IMG/VR virus record: IMGVR_UViG_3300010367_000129
Location: 1-31,952 of that record
Direction: 5' to 3' (one strand)
Length of the DNA stretch: 31,952 bases
DNA from: a virus
A model generated the notes under the pieces. It was not told the origin of the DNA. It was given only the letters and a program-made list of their open reading frames with translations, and did not search any database. The first letter of the stretch is position 1, and the number at the start of each line of letters is the position of its first letter. Below are positions 14,303 through 23,149 of the stretch, in pieces. A program made the translations under genes and the position numbers.

Positions 14303-16438
14303 CTATACGGGCGTGTAGACCGTCGCCCCCATCGCATCGACCCAGACGCTATTGTCGTTGGCGCCCTTAGCCCATAGTGGCTTGAAAGTCGTGAGGTCGA
14401 AGTACATTCGGCCGCCGGTTTTGTCGTTGGTGTTGATCGTCGAGGCCCGGTTGGTGAACTGGACCGAGGATCCAGCTCCAGCGGTGTACTCGGCCTTGAT
14501 CGGAGCCCAATCAGTCGGGGCCAGGTGGGACGGCAAGGCCGCGGTGCAGTCGGTGCGGCGCACCCACCCCAAGGTCAGGTGATTTCCGTCGTCCATCGGG
14601 CTGGTGAGCAGCACCTTGTCACCCCGGCGCCAGGATCCGGTGGTCGGACGGCTGGTGGCCGCGCCGCGCACGATGACCTCAACCCGGCCATAGGCGTCCG
14701 AGGTCGCGGTGCGTTCACCAGGCTCGATGCGATAGGTGTCCGGAACGCCAGAATTGACGACATCCACGACGCCAGCGGTGCGAGCGATCCAGGGATAGCC
14801 AGCCACGTCCAGCCCGGAGTCGGCCAGGCGCGCGGCCGCCAAGATCGGCACATCCACATAGTGGTCATACGCGCCCGAAACGGTACCTCGGTAGAGGCGC
14901 ACGATCATGTTGCCGCGCACGTCGCCCTTGGTGAAAAGGGTGGGACCGCCGCCGCCGTTCACGACGGTCGCCGGCACTTCCACGCCGCCCGTCAGGCCGA
15001 TCATCCGAAATTTGTCGTAGAGCAGCTGGGCCTTGTAATAATAGGTCCCGCTCGCTTCCTTCCATTTGCGATCGACGCGCTGGCTGACGTCGATGCTCAG
15101 CACAGGATCTAGGCCGTCACTGGCCAGAGGCAGCGCGCCGAGCACCCCTTCGATGTGCCAGTAGTTCTGCTGATAGACGGCCGACATCGACGCCAGATGC
15201 GAATAGTTGTCGAAGTCGGGCATGCCGCAGTTGACGCCGAAACGCGCGCCCCATGCGGAGTCCTGGGAGTTCATCTTCATCGAACGCGCCATGTTGCGCA
15301 CCCGTACGACGCCGGCGAAGGCCTGGGGGGCCGCCTGCAGGGCAAAGTTCGGCTTGGTGATCGTGTAACCGGTCTCGCCCGAGAATAGCTGCTCATAGCC
15401 GAAGATGATGTTCTCCCACTCGACGAACGAGGTGTTGACGACGGGGGAGCCATCACCGTGGGTCGCCTGAAGCGGGGTGCAGGACAACTCGCCCAGCATG
15501 TCGCCGCGCATGTAGAAGATCGCGTTTCGGAGCGACCCGCTGGATCTGCAAAACGTCACCATCCCGTCTTCCATGTGGAAGCCGCTGGCGGAGACCGCGT
15601 CGCAGTCCTGGATCATCACATCGCCGTTGATCACGTTGCTGATCGTGACCCCCGATTTGTAGGCGATCCGGATCGAGCGGGTGCGCCTGGCCGCCGACAG
15701 GTCGGCCGAGTAGTCGGGCCGGAACGTCAGCACCTGGTCGATACGCAGACCATCGCCCGGCGCCATAAGGTCGATGATGTAGCCGTCGGTGCCCGGCTGC
15801 GCATAGGTGCTGATGCGCTCGATGGTGATCAGGTCAGAATAGGCGTCGCCCAGATTGCTGGTGCCGGACGACTGCGATTGCGAGATCAGCTTCTGGACGC
15901 CGCCGGCGTGGATGTCGTGGAACCGGCACGAGCCCACGAACTTGGCCCAACTGATGAACTTGCCGTTGGCCGCCGCCGCAATGGCGTCAACGAAATAGCC
16001 ACCGAACTGCGAGGCCAACGGGCCAGGCGTCTTGCGGATCGGCACGTCCTGCGAAGAGATATTGAGTAGGCAGACCGTACCGTGCGACCAGTTCGGGTCG
16101 ATGATGAAGCGACTCCCCGCGCCTTCGCCCTGAGCGGAAACGTTCCAAGGCATCCAGATCTGGCTGGTCAGCGAGTAGCCGCCCACGGTGGGATTGGCGT
16201 TGTCGAACGATCGCCCGATCATCACGCGGTTGACGGGAAGCGAGAACAGCTCGGTGAGCGCCGCGCCGTTGTCGGTCGCCGTCGTGAAACCATCGGCCAC
16301 TGCGCCGACCTGGGCGGCGCGCGGCACGATGCCCAGGGCGAGCGGCGTCACCCGTGCGGTTTCGCCGTCCTGGGTCAGGGGCAGTGCCGCGTTGAGCTTC
16401 GCGAACGCCTTTTGATCGAGGGTCGAGATCTTGGTCAT
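14303..16438 (-). CDS. Tail spike / fibre protein, 711 aa
   Basis: This large protein follows the H-like fibre gene in the late operon, where P2 has the fibre assembly gene G. It starts MTKISTLDQKAFAKLNAALPL. The middle is rich in beta strands, with repeated small turns as in right-handed beta-helix spikes. The C-terminus (LWAKGANDNSVWVDAMG) resembles the end of many tail fibre proteins. It probably binds, and may cleave, a host surface polysaccharide. No catalytic residues could be assigned. No gpG-type chaperone gene is present nearby. Confidence 0.75.
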   Translation of the reverse strand: MTKISTLDQKAFAKLNAALPLTQDGETARVTPLALGIVPRAAQVGAVADGFTTATDNGAALTELFSLPVNRVMIGRSFDNANPTVGGYSLTSQIWMPWNVSAQGEGAGSRFIIDPNWSHGTVCLLNISSQDVPIRKTPGPLASQFGGYFVDAIAAAANGKFISWAKFVGSCRFHDIHAGGVQKLISQSQSSGTSNLGDAYSDLITIERISTYAQPGTDGYIIDLMAPGDGLRIDQVLTFRPDYSADLSAARRTRSIRIAYKSGVTISNVINGDVMIQDCDAVSASGFHMEDGMVTFCRSSGSLRNAIFYMRGDMLGELSCTPLQATHGDGSPVVNTSFVEWENIIFGYEQLFSGETGYTITKPNFALQAAPQAFAGVVRVRNMARSMKMNSQDSAWGARFGVNCGMPDFDNYSHLASMSAVYQQNYWHIEGVLGALPLASDGLDPVLSIDVSQRVDRKWKEASGTYYYKAQLLYDKFRMIGLTGGVEVPATVVNGGGGPTLFTKGDVRGNMIVRLYRGTVSGAYDHYVDVPILAAARLADSGLDVAGYPWIARTAGVVDVVNSGVPDTYRIEPGERTATSDAYGRVEVIVRGAATSRPTTGSWRRGDKVLLTSPMDDGNHLTLGWVRRTDCTAALPSHLAPTDWAPIKAEYTAGAGSSVQFTNRASTINTNDKTGGRMYFDLTTFKPLWAKGANDNSVWVDAMGATVYTPV

Positions 16439-16445
16439 GAGGAGT

Positions 16446-17912
16446 CTACCGCTTGATGATCGACATGGAAGCGCCGCTTCGCGGCTGGGCCTGATCCCCG
16501 CCCTCGCTGTCGGTTTGGGTGACGTTGCCGTTCACCCCGTTCTGGCCGGTGTAGCCACCGCCGATGCCAACCTTTGGAGCCGGACCAAGGGTGTGGACGT
16601 GGGCCTTGTTTTGGTCGGGGGCGTAGGTGCCCAAGCCACGGCCTGGGTCACGGCCGGCGCCATGGTCCCAGACGCGGTAAAACAGGCCGCGCTTGTCGGG
16701 CAATTCGAAGGTTGTCGCGCCGTCGCCTCGCCCGAATTTGAACGGGTGGGCCGCCTTGTCGGCAGCGTCGGCCGCCAACTGCCCGGAGGCTTGGGCATAG
16801 GCCCATAGATCAGGGTCGCCGGCGATCGTCTTGGCCGAGCCGTCTTCCTCATACCAGCCTGCCGGAACGACAACGCTGTTGTTGAACATGCTGAGACCCA
16901 CCGGCACGCGGGCGGCGGCGATGGCTGCGGCCTGGGCGGCATTGGCCTTGGCCGTAGCGTCGGTGGCGGCTGCGCCGATCGCGGCGGCCTGAGCGGCGCT
17001 GGCCTTGCCCGTGGCGTCGGCGCCGGCCGCGCTGATCGCGGCGGCCTGAGCTGCGTTGGCCTTGCCCGTGGCGTCAGTGGCGGCCGCGCCGATCGCGGCC
17101 GCCTGGGCGGCATTGGCCTTGCCCGTGGCGTCGGTGGCGGCCGCGCCGATCGCGGCGGCTTGGGCGGCGCTGGCCTTGGTGGTCGCGTCCGTAGCAGCAG
17201 CGGCGATCGCGGCGGTCTTGGCTGCGTCCGCCTTGGTGCTGGCGTCGGTGGCGGCCGCGCCAATCGCGGCGTTCTTGGCCGCGTCGGCCTTGGTGCTGGC
17301 GTCCGTCGCGGCAGCTCCGATCGCTGCGGCCTTGGCGGCGTCCGCCTTGGTGGTTGCGTCCGTGGCGGCGGCGGATGCAACAGCATCCGCTTTCGCTTTC
17401 AGGCCCACCGGCGTGACCACGCGGATCGCGTCGAGACCTGCAAGCGCCTCCGCCGTAGTCGCCAGTTCCACCAGGCCAAGCCGCTCCGTTGAGGCGGGCG
17501 GGTCGAGGAACGCGACGTCACCGAAGAGGATCTGATCGGCCACAGCGGCGGTTAGCACGATGTCGGCGGCGATATAGGCCACCGTGATCGCCGACTTGCC
17601 CAGGATCCGGGTTTCCTGGCTGTAGACAGCGAACAGCGTGCCGTCGTTCAGATAGTAGCCAAAGCCGAACAGGTCATAGGCGTCCTCGCTGTCGTCGCGG
17701 ATGCTGACGTGGATCGTGTCCTCGTCGATCGCGCTGCCGCCGAACGTCGTCAGGCGCTTGAGCTCGCTCGGCAGACCCGTGAGCGTCGGGGCCATGGTGA
17801 ACGGCGCGGACGACAAGCCAACCTGGCTGAGCTGAACGCCGTTGCTGCCGGTGTTCTGAGCGTTCACCAGGGCGGCGAAGCCAGCGCTGGTGATCATCAT
17901 GGTCGCGCTCAT
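16446..17912 (-). CDS. H: Tail fibre protein H with tail-collar domain
   Basis: This 488-aa protein is the P2 H counterpart. Residues 1-140 form the baseplate-attachment part (ITSAGFAALVNAQ...). A fibre repeat segment follows (STERLGLVELATTAEA, 141-156, and RVVTPVGLKAK), then about eight copies of an alanine-rich 19-residue repeat (about 189-337). A phage tail-collar domain ends the protein (SVVVPAGWYEEDGS, then FELPDKRGLF and HVHT). The ATG overlaps the end of gene I (ATGA). The repeat probably forms a trimeric coiled shaft whose length can change by recombination. Confidence 0.88.
   Translation of the reverse strand: MSATMMITSAGFAALVNAQNTGSNGVQLSQVGLSSAPFTMAPTLTGLPSELKRLTTFGGSAIDEDTIHVSIRDDSEDAYDLFGFGYYLNDGTLFAVYSQETRILGKSAITVAYIAADIVLTAAVADQILFGDVAFLDPPASTERLGLVELATTAEALAGLDAIRVVTPVGLKAKADAVASAAATDATTKADAAKAAAIGAAATDASTKADAAKNAAIGAAATDASTKADAAKTAAIAAAATDATTKASAAQAAAIGAAATDATGKANAAQAAAIGAAATDATGKANAAQAAAISAAGADATGKASAAQAAAIGAAATDATAKANAAQAAAIAAARVPVGLSMFNNSVVVPAGWYEEDGSAKTIAGDPDLWAYAQASGQLAADAADKAAHPFKFGRGDGATTFELPDKRGLFYRVWDHGAGRDPGRGLGTYAPDQNKAHVHTLGPAPKVGIGGGYTGQNGVNGNVTQTDSEGGDQAQPRSGASMSIIKR
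16902..17348 (-). repeat. In-frame 57-bp tandem repeats in the tail fibre gene
   Basis: About eight units of 19 codons, typified by KANAAQAAAIGAAATDATG, with K/A-rich variants at the start (KADAAK) and Q-containing ones later (KANAAQ). Units differ by a few residues. Spacing is exact, so the reading frame is kept whatever the copy number. Such regions are prone to copy-number change and to assembly collapse. Confidence 0.85.
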
Positions 17913-18547
17913 AGGGCGTCGATCTCCAGAAAGAAGCCGGTCTCAGCGAGGATCGGCTCGCCGTTCTCGGTGAGGAGGCTCATCGAGCCGGCGGCGGATG
18001 GGGTCAGGTCGCCGACCAGAGCAAGGCGAGCCGCCACGGCGATCCGAGCTCCGGCGGTCAGGCCGACGCCACCGGAAGGTCCGAGGTTTTGGCGAAACTC
18101 GAAATGGGCGCGGACAGGCTTGGTGCGGGCGATCTCGGTGGCGACGCGTTCGGCGAAGTCGGCCGAGCTGGTGTCGCCATCGTCACCGGTCAACGGCAGA
18201 TCGACCTGGAAGGTATAGGGCTGGCCCTTTGGAGTGGTCTGAAACCACTCGGTGAGCGTCATACCCACGTCGTAGGTGTCGATCACCTGGCGCACGCTCG
18301 CGGCCGTGCCCTTGCGACGATGGGTCGGGATCGCATTGGCGACCTGGGCGCGCTTGAGCGCCTCAGGCCAGGTCGGATCCCAAAAGTCGATGGACAGCTG
18401 CCAGGCCAGCCATGGCAGGATCTCGATGGGGCACGTCGCCGGATCCCAGAGCGAGGCCAAAGGCACGGGCACATCGGACAGACGCGTGCTGGCCGCTTCG
18501 AGCGCCTTCTCGAGCTGGGTGGCGTTGGGGGGAAGCAAGGAGGCCAC
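17909..18547 (-). CDS. I: Baseplate protein I
   Basis: This 212-aa P2 gpI (tail protein I) homologue opens MASLLPPNATQLEKALEAA. The core family segment is residues 29-56 (PLASLWDPATCPIEILPWLA and W-QLSIDFWDP), followed by H-R-R-K-G-T. It lies between J and H as in P2, and its stop overlaps the H start. gpI is thought to join the baseplate to the fibres. Confidence 0.93.
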   Translation of the reverse strand: MASLLPPNATQLEKALEAASTRLSDVPVPLASLWDPATCPIEILPWLAWQLSIDFWDPTWPEALKRAQVANAIPTHRRKGTAASVRQVIDTYDVGMTLTEWFQTTPKGQPYTFQVDLPLTGDDGDTSSADFAERVATEIARTKPVRAHFEFRQNLGPSGGVGLTAGARIAVAARLALVGDLTPSAAGSMSLLTENGEPILAETGFFLEIDAL

Positions 18548-18550
18548 GGG

Positions 18551-19453
18551 CTATTCCGCGTAGCCGGCGTGGATGATCGACTGCGAGACAGCCAGGGGAG
18601 CTTGGACGCGGCTGATCACCACGTCGGCGGGCGGGAGCTGCAAGTTTACGCGCTGGACGCCCACGACATGCATCGCGGCCGTGAGACCCGATCGGGTCAC
18701 GTCACGCCCAAGCCGATGGCAGTCGGCGGCGTAGGCGGTTGCGCCGGCCTCTGCGGCGGAAGTGACGACGGTAATGTCCGGGCCGCTGAAGGTGAAGATT
18801 TCGGCCTGGATTTCATAGGGAATGATGTTGGCGGCCTGGACCGTCACCTGGTCGGTCAGCGGGCGGGCCGTATCCGCCGATACCGCCGCGTCTACGGCCG
18901 ACAGCACCTCGGACGAGGGAACGCCGGGGGCGGTCCGCGACAAGACCGTGACAACAACCTCCCCTGGGGCAGGGCTGGTGGCGGAGGCGTCAAGGACGTC
19001 GGAGTGGGCCGAAAGCGCCTTGAACTTGTAAGCCCCTTCAGGGCCGGCGACGCTGTAGCCTTCGGGCGCCAGAACACCGCGCGCACGGTAGTCGTCGTCC
19101 TGTTCGTAGGTGGGATCGACACCGGTCGCGGTGTCACCCTCAGCCAGCTCTAGACGTGGAACTTCGAACAGCGCGAGCAGATGATCGAGGTTGGAGCCGG
19201 TGGCGTAAGCGACCATCAACTGGCGGGCGGCGTCGTTCACCCGCTGGCGCAGCATCAGTTCACGATAGGCCCCGACCTGCAGGGCCTTGATGACCGGATC
19301 GGACTCAACGACCGCGTCGAAGTCCGGGTTCTTTTCGCGGTAGAGCGCCAGGTGCTCGGCGTACAGCGTCTCGAACGACAACTCTTCGATGAGCGTCGGC
19401 GCGGGAAGGCGCGACAGATCGACAGCCGTAGTGGAAACGGACGGGTTGGCCAT
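18551..19453 (-). CDS. J: Baseplate assembly protein J
   Basis: This 300-aa P2 gpJ homologue is a baseplate wedge protein (gp6-like). It contains VDLSRLPAPTLIEEL near the N-terminus, a LMLRQRVNDAARQLMVAYATG helix, YRARGVLAPEGYSVAGP, and ends with V-A-P-L-A-V-type sheet residues. ATG 19453 is chosen over an upstream GTG because the conserved N-terminus begins there and because the activator box is centred 56 bp upstream. No Shine-Dalgarno is seen. In P2, V and W would precede J; here S does. Confidence 0.92.
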   Translation of the reverse strand: MANPSVSTTAVDLSRLPAPTLIEELSFETLYAEHLALYREKNPDFDAVVESDPVIKALQVGAYRELMLRQRVNDAARQLMVAYATGSNLDHLLALFEVPRLELAEGDTATGVDPTYEQDDDYRARGVLAPEGYSVAGPEGAYKFKALSAHSDVLDASATSPAPGEVVVTVLSRTAPGVPSSEVLSAVDAAVSADTARPLTDQVTVQAANIIPYEIQAEIFTFSGPDITVVTSAAEAGATAYAADCHRLGRDVTRSGLTAAMHVVGVQRVNLQLPPADVVISRVQAPLAVSQSIIHAGYAE

Positions 19454-19496
19454 GCGGCCATGTCGCCGTTGGGCCTGGACCAGAGCGAGCAAGGCT

Positions 19497-19521
19497 CGTT
19501 GTAAACTCCGGAGCTACAACG
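19497..19521. promoter_or_regulatory. Ogr-type activator box upstream of J
   Basis: Inverted repeat CGTTGTA / TACAACG with an 11-bp spacer; TGT and ACA are 13 bp apart. The centre (19509) is 56 bp upstream of the J start codon. It lies in the only gap between S and J, so it probably starts the J-I-H-spike transcript. Confidence 0.75.
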
Positions 19522-19532
19522 GACACCCTGCC

Positions 19533-20222
19533 CTAGTCGTCGATGTGATCCATCAGCGCGCCCAGCATCGCCTCGCGATCTTCCATCGAGAAGCCAAGGA
19601 GCTGGCGCTGGGGGTAGCGGATTTCCGGGCCACCGGGGGCGACCAGGCCGCGCAAGCCGTAATGGTGAATCTTGGCGATCCGCGAAGCCCGATCGGTGAA
19701 CTCAACCCAGGCCGAGCTGGCGTTCGCGCCCGCCTTCAGGTTCCGGGCGGCGCGCATCTTGGCGAACATGGCGGACGGCTTGCGCTTGAGCCCCCCACCC
19801 GCTCCCCGGATCGAACCACCCATGGCGCCAGGATCACCCATGCCAGTAGGGGGGAGATGGCGCTCGACACGGCTGCGCAGGAAACTTCGGATCGCGCCCG
19901 CCTCGCGGTCATAACCCGTGATCAAGGGCCCGTCCTTGTGCCAGCTCTTCAGGTCCGCGACGCGCGCCTCCTTAGCGCCGGGTTTGCGATAGAGGAATCG
20001 GATTGGCCGGTTGACGGTCTTGTCCCGGGCGCGCGGCTTTCGGGCCGGCCAGGCCCCGCCGTCCGGATTGACCTGGTCCTTGATCCGCTGAACCTGTGAG
20101 ACGCGCAGGCGCAGGGCCATGGCCTTCAGGAGGTGGGCGCGCTGAGCCGGGGCGAGCTTGGCCAAAAGGCCGTTCGCCAGCTTCTCGAATTCCGCCAGTT
20201 CGTCGGCCCTCGACGTGGTCAC
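19533..20222 (-). CDS. S: Tail completion protein S
   Basis: This 229-aa homologue of P2 gpS (virion morphogenesis, tail completion) follows R with a 4-bp overlap. It has the N-terminal helix ELAEFEKLANGLLAKLAPAQR, then LRVSQVQRIKDQVNPDG, and a C-terminal HHYGLRG...YPQRQLLGFS segment that is diagnostic for the family. It is longer than the P2 protein (about 150 aa) because of a central insertion rich in glycine and arginine. Confidence 0.88.
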   Translation of the reverse strand: MTTSRADELAEFEKLANGLLAKLAPAQRAHLLKAMALRLRVSQVQRIKDQVNPDGGAWPARKPRARDKTVNRPIRFLYRKPGAKEARVADLKSWHKDGPLITGYDREAGAIRSFLRSRVERHLPPTGMGDPGAMGGSIRGAGGGLKRKPSAMFAKMRAARNLKAGANASSAWVEFTDRASRIAKIHHYGLRGLVAPGGPEIRYPQRQLLGFSMEDREAMLGALMDHIDD

Positions 20223-20719
20223 GGCAGCGCTGCCTCAACGACCAGGTCGTCTTTCAGATAGAGCTGAAGGAGGCGGACCGGTGGCATGAGGCCTACGAGG
20301 GCGGGGAAGTTGGGATCGCGATCGGGCTCGTCGCGGTGCAGAACATCAAAGCCGCCATCGTCGCGCGGCAACACCGACACCAGCTCGGTCAGCTGAAGGT
20401 CACAACGGAAGTCGCAGGTTTCCCGGTCCAACTGCTCCAGCTGATAGGGGATGGCCTCCTCGGCGCCGGCCGAGTTCTCCATTAGCTCGGGCTGTTGCCG
20501 CTGGAGCCAAAAGACCAGGGCTACGACGACCGCGTCGAGATGATCGAGCGGCACGTCCAGGAGGATGACCTGGGCGGTGAACTTCTGGATGAAGGTGGGG
20601 CCGCCACTTCTCGCGACGATGTTTCCCTTCTCGTGCAACACGAACAGGCGCTCGGGATCCTGGGCCAGGCCAGGGACCGCGCGCGTCAGCCAATCGATGA
20701 GGTGGGCGATCTTCTTCAC
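20219..20719 (-). CDS. R: Tail completion protein R
   Basis: This 166-aa homologue of P2 gpR acts in joining tail to head. The GTG at 20719 overlaps the Rz1 stop (GTGA), giving MKKIAHLIDWLTRAVPGLAQ after initiation, which fits the family start. It contains the family-type HEKGNIV and LTELVSVLPRDD segments. It overlaps S by four bases at its end. Confidence 0.85.
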   Translation of the reverse strand: MKKIAHLIDWLTRAVPGLAQDPERLFVLHEKGNIVARSGGPTFIQKFTAQVILLDVPLDHLDAVVVALVFWLQRQQPELMENSAGAEEAIPYQLEQLDRETCDFRCDLQLTELVSVLPRDDGGFDVLHRDEPDRDPNFPALVGLMPPVRLLQLYLKDDLVVEAALP

Positions 20720-21030
20720 GACGCAGGCGGCTCGCACGCGCCGGGCGAATGCCAGTCGATCAGACGCACGAGCTGGGCGCGCGCGGCCACATAGGCGCGC
20801 GCCAGACGAATGGCGGCCTCCCGAACCTCGGCCGGCAGCTCGGCCACCTGGTCGACGGGAAACCCGGCCGGGGCCACCGGACAGGCGAGAGCGTCCGCCG
20901 GCGGCGTGCTTTCCACCTTCACGGCGACCACGGTCGTCGCAGGCTTAGCGCTCGGGTGCGCGCAGCCCTGCAGACTGATTGAGAGCGCCAAACCAAGCGC
21001 CGCCCACCTGATCGTCTTTAACTGCAGCAT
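20716..21030 (-). CDS. Rz1-like outer-membrane spanin lipoprotein
   Basis: This 104-aa protein has a basic N-terminus, a hydrophobic signal (AALGLALSISLQG) and a cysteine at residue 23, so it is a lipoprotein candidate with a slightly non-canonical lipobox (LQGC). A proline-containing middle follows. The gene starts inside the 3' end of the Rz-like gene in another frame, the classic Rz/Rz1 (LysB/LysC) arrangement, and disrupts the outer membrane at lysis together with Rz. Confidence 0.8.
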   Translation of the reverse strand: MLQLKTIRWAALGLALSISLQGCAHPSAKPATTVVAVKVESTPPADALACPVAPAGFPVDQVAELPAEVREAAIRLARAYVAARAQLVRLIDWHSPGACEPPAS

Positions 21031-21388
21031 TGGCCGCCTCCATCCTCTTGGTCGCAGCGGCGGCCGCCTCGGCGGCGGTGCGCGCCTTGGCCGCGTCCGT
21101 GTTGGTTTTCCGGGTCTGATCGTTCAGTGCATCGAGCAGGACGCCGGCCGTCTGGCTGTTGGTGTCCCGCTCGAACTTCACCAGCTGGTCGATGCGGCCG
21201 GCGCAGACCTGGCCCGGCTTGTCCTTGGACTTGGCCGGCGGCGCATAGGCCTCGCCGGCGGCCGCGCACCTGGTCGTCGCCCAGGTCTGGAGCCGGTCAC
21301 GCTGGTGGTGGCCCGCCGCGCCCCAGGCGAAGAGCCCGGCGGCCGCGACGGAGACGCCCAGAAGGGTGAGAAACTGGCGTTCAAACAT
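20945..21388 (-). CDS. Rz-like inner-membrane spanin
   Basis: This 147-aa protein has an N-terminal membrane helix (FLTLLGVSVAAAGLFAWGA, residues 6-24) followed by a periplasmic coiled coil rich in Ala, Lys and Glu (AAKARTAAEAAAAATK). This is the usual i-spanin topology. Its ATG overlaps the endolysin stop by eight bases, and its last 86 bp contain the start of Rz1. A cysteine pair (about residues 41 and 62) may support dimers. Confidence 0.78.
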   Translation of the reverse strand: MFERQFLTLLGVSVAAAGLFAWGAAGHHQRDRLQTWATTRCAAAGEAYAPPAKSKDKPGQVCAGRIDQLVKFERDTNSQTAGVLLDALNDQTRKTNTDAAKARTAAEAAAAATKRMEAANAAVKDDQVGGAWFGALNQSAGLRAPER

Positions 21389-21953
21389 TTGCCACGTCCT
21401 TGGATTGCCCCAGGAACAGCGCGCGCTCTTGCTCGCGGCGAGACACCAGGCCGGGGAGAACCTGGCCGTCGGCGAACTTCCACATGCGGAAGGCGTCGGC
21501 CGCGCCGCGCCGATCGCCGGCGAGGATCTTCCGACGCACGGTGCTGTCGGCGAAGTCGGCCGCGCCACCCACTTCCCCGACGCCGATATTGTAGGCGAGG
21601 GAGACCAAGGCGCCGAGTTCGTGCTCCGCCAGTAAGACCTTCGGCAGCAGCTTTAGGATCCCGTTGCTGACGTCCTGCGCGGTGTTGCGCAGCAGGGCCA
21701 CGGCGTCGGCGATCGTCATGCCGTGGGACCAGCGGGTGCGCCAGATCCGGTAGGCGGTCTCCCGGTCTTTCACCGGGCGGCCGCGATCGAACAGGGCATA
21801 GCCGTAGCCGACCGTGTAGATCCCGATCGGATCGGCCTGGGGCTCCAGAAGGTTGGGCGTGCGCTTGTCGCCGTCGTGCAGCCCTTCGAAACGGGGCAGG
21901 ACAACAAGAGCGCAGGCCGGGACCGGCCGGATTGCGAGTGCGGTTTGGGTCAC
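21381..21953 (-). CDS. Endolysin, GH24 (T4-type) lysozyme
   Basis: This 190-aa protein degrades peptidoglycan at lysis. The GTG at 21953 overlaps the holin stop. The family signature is read as RFEGLHDG (catalytic Glu), then QADPIGIYTVGYG, supplying the Asp and Thr of the E-D-T triad, and the later SLAYNIGVG helix. The spacing between Glu and Asp is longer than in T4 lysozyme. The N-terminus (ALAIRPVPACALVVL) is hydrophobic and could act as a signal-arrest segment, but is short. Confidence 0.88.
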   Translation of the reverse strand: MTQTALAIRPVPACALVVLPRFEGLHDGDKRTPNLLEPQADPIGIYTVGYGYALFDRGRPVKDRETAYRIWRTRWSHGMTIADAVALLRNTAQDVSNGILKLLPKVLLAEHELGALVSLAYNIGVGEVGGAADFADSTVRRKILAGDRRGAADAFRMWKFADGQVLPGLVSRREQERALFLGQSKDVANV

Positions 21954-22309
21954 TTCGTGCCTCCGCCGATGGTGCGGATCCGTTCGGCGGCCGCCTCGAC
22001 CAGGTCGGTGACGTAGACCGGCAGATTTTCGAGCGCGGTGTTCACGCCCTTCATCAGTGACGGCGTCGCGCGGAAGGCCACCAGACCCATGACGAACGAC
22101 AGCCCGCCGGCGGCCGCGGAACTGAGGTGGAAACCGTCCTGCAGCGCCCAGCACACGAAGCCGGCCGTCAGGCCGCCCGACAGGGTGGCGGCGAGCTGCT
22201 GGACGAGCGTAAGCCCCGGAAGATGCGCCAAGGCAACCAGAGCCCCCAGGAAGCCGCCCAGGAAGGTCGGACCGATGTCGTGCACCAGCTGGGCGAGGAA
22301 AGCTTTCAT
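21950..22309 (-). CDS. Holin-like membrane protein
   Basis: This 119-aa protein has several hydrophobic segments: IGPTFLGGFLGALVALAHL near residues 11-29, LAATLSGGLTAGFVCWAL, and LSSAAAGGLSFVMGLVAF. It starts at ATG 22309, just downstream of gene X and directly upstream of the endolysin (GTGA overlap). The position matches P2 gene Y. Holins form the lesions that release endolysin. Assignment is by topology and context. Confidence 0.75.
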   Translation of the reverse strand: MKAFLAQLVHDIGPTFLGGFLGALVALAHLPGLTLVQQLAATLSGGLTAGFVCWALQDGFHLSSAAAGGLSFVMGLVAFRATPSLMKGVNTALENLPVYVTDLVEAAAERIRTIGGGTK

Positions 22310-22313
22310 GAGG

Positions 22314-22532
22314 TCAGTCCCAGAGTTGGATGATGGGGGTTTCGTCGGCGACCTGGGCGGCGATCGGCAGCAGCACGGCCGTACCGTGCGGCAGGAAGAG
22401 GCCCAGAGCGGCGAGGCCAGGATTGGCCTCAAGCACCGACTCGACCGCGCCCGAGGTCTTGCCCAGCGCACGATCGACCAGACCATCGACGGTTTCGCCG
22501 TCATGGGCGTAGACGGTCAGCGCGGCGGCCAT
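22314..22532 (-). CDS. X: Tail protein X (LysM-like)
   Basis: This 72-aa P2 gpX homologue (MAAALTVYAHDGETVDGLVDRALG) has the LysM-like core with V-Y...GETVD...L and a C-terminal V-LLP-I segment. It lies between L and the lysis genes as in P2. The start overlaps the end of L. Confidence 0.9.
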   Translation of the reverse strand: MAAALTVYAHDGETVDGLVDRALGKTSGAVESVLEANPGLAALGLFLPHGTAVLLPIAAQVADETPIIQLWD

Positions 22533-23008
22533 CAGATCAGCTCGATCGTGGTGCGCCGGCGGCCGACCAGGTCGCTGATCGCCCAGGCGGCGTTGCGGCG
22601 GTGATCGTCGATCGTCGGTTCGAGCGCTTCGGCCCGATCGCGGCCGGCGGCGGCGCTGTCGAGATCACGATAGTGCTCGTCAATGTCCGCCTTGACGGTC
22701 GCGTAGATGGCCCGGCGGTAAAGCACGGCTAGCTTGCTTTCGCCGCCCAGCTGGGGCGCGGGAACGGCGGCCAGGTTCTCATAGCCGGCGGCGACCCACT
22801 CGACGCGCTTGGCCTCAAGCTCGGGGTTCACCGTGATCATCGCCTGCAGGACCGCCTCGCGGATCCGGGCCGGCGTGACCTGGGAGACGATGCGAACGGC
22901 GGCCTGCAGGCTTGTGACGTCGATGTCGGGGAAGAACCCGTCGTTGGTCACGACGAGAGCAGGTTGGGCCGGGGTGTCGTCTGACGGCGGATTAAAGACT
23001 GTGCTCAT
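22532..23008 (-). CDS. L: Head completion/stabilisation protein L
   Basis: This 158-aa homologue of P2 gpL, which completes the head after DNA packaging, contains GFFPDIDVTSLQAAVRI near the N-terminus, V-NPELEAKRVEW, and a C-terminal DDHRRNAAWAISDLVGR stretch typical of the family. It is preceded by a 141-bp gap after M that shows no gene. Confidence 0.9.
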   Translation of the reverse strand: MSTVFNPPSDDTPAQPALVVTNDGFFPDIDVTSLQAAVRIVSQVTPARIREAVLQAMITVNPELEAKRVEWVAAGYENLAAVPAPQLGGESKLAVLYRRAIYATVKADIDEHYRDLDSAAAGRDRAEALEPTIDDHRRNAAWAISDLVGRRRTTIELI

Positions 23009-23149
23009 GATGTCCCGTCACGACGCCCCGGCGCCTGGTATTCGCTCCCGGCTACGGCGGTGGGGGGACGGTTGGACCGTTGGGAAAGGGGAAACCCAGG
23101 GTCTTCTCCATCCCCGCCGCCGAGCGCCGGGGGGCGAGCTTGTGGCGGA

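Noticed and set aside
18089-19153. 354-codon plus-strand frame opposite I and J
   Set aside because: Antisense shadow of two intact baseplate genes.
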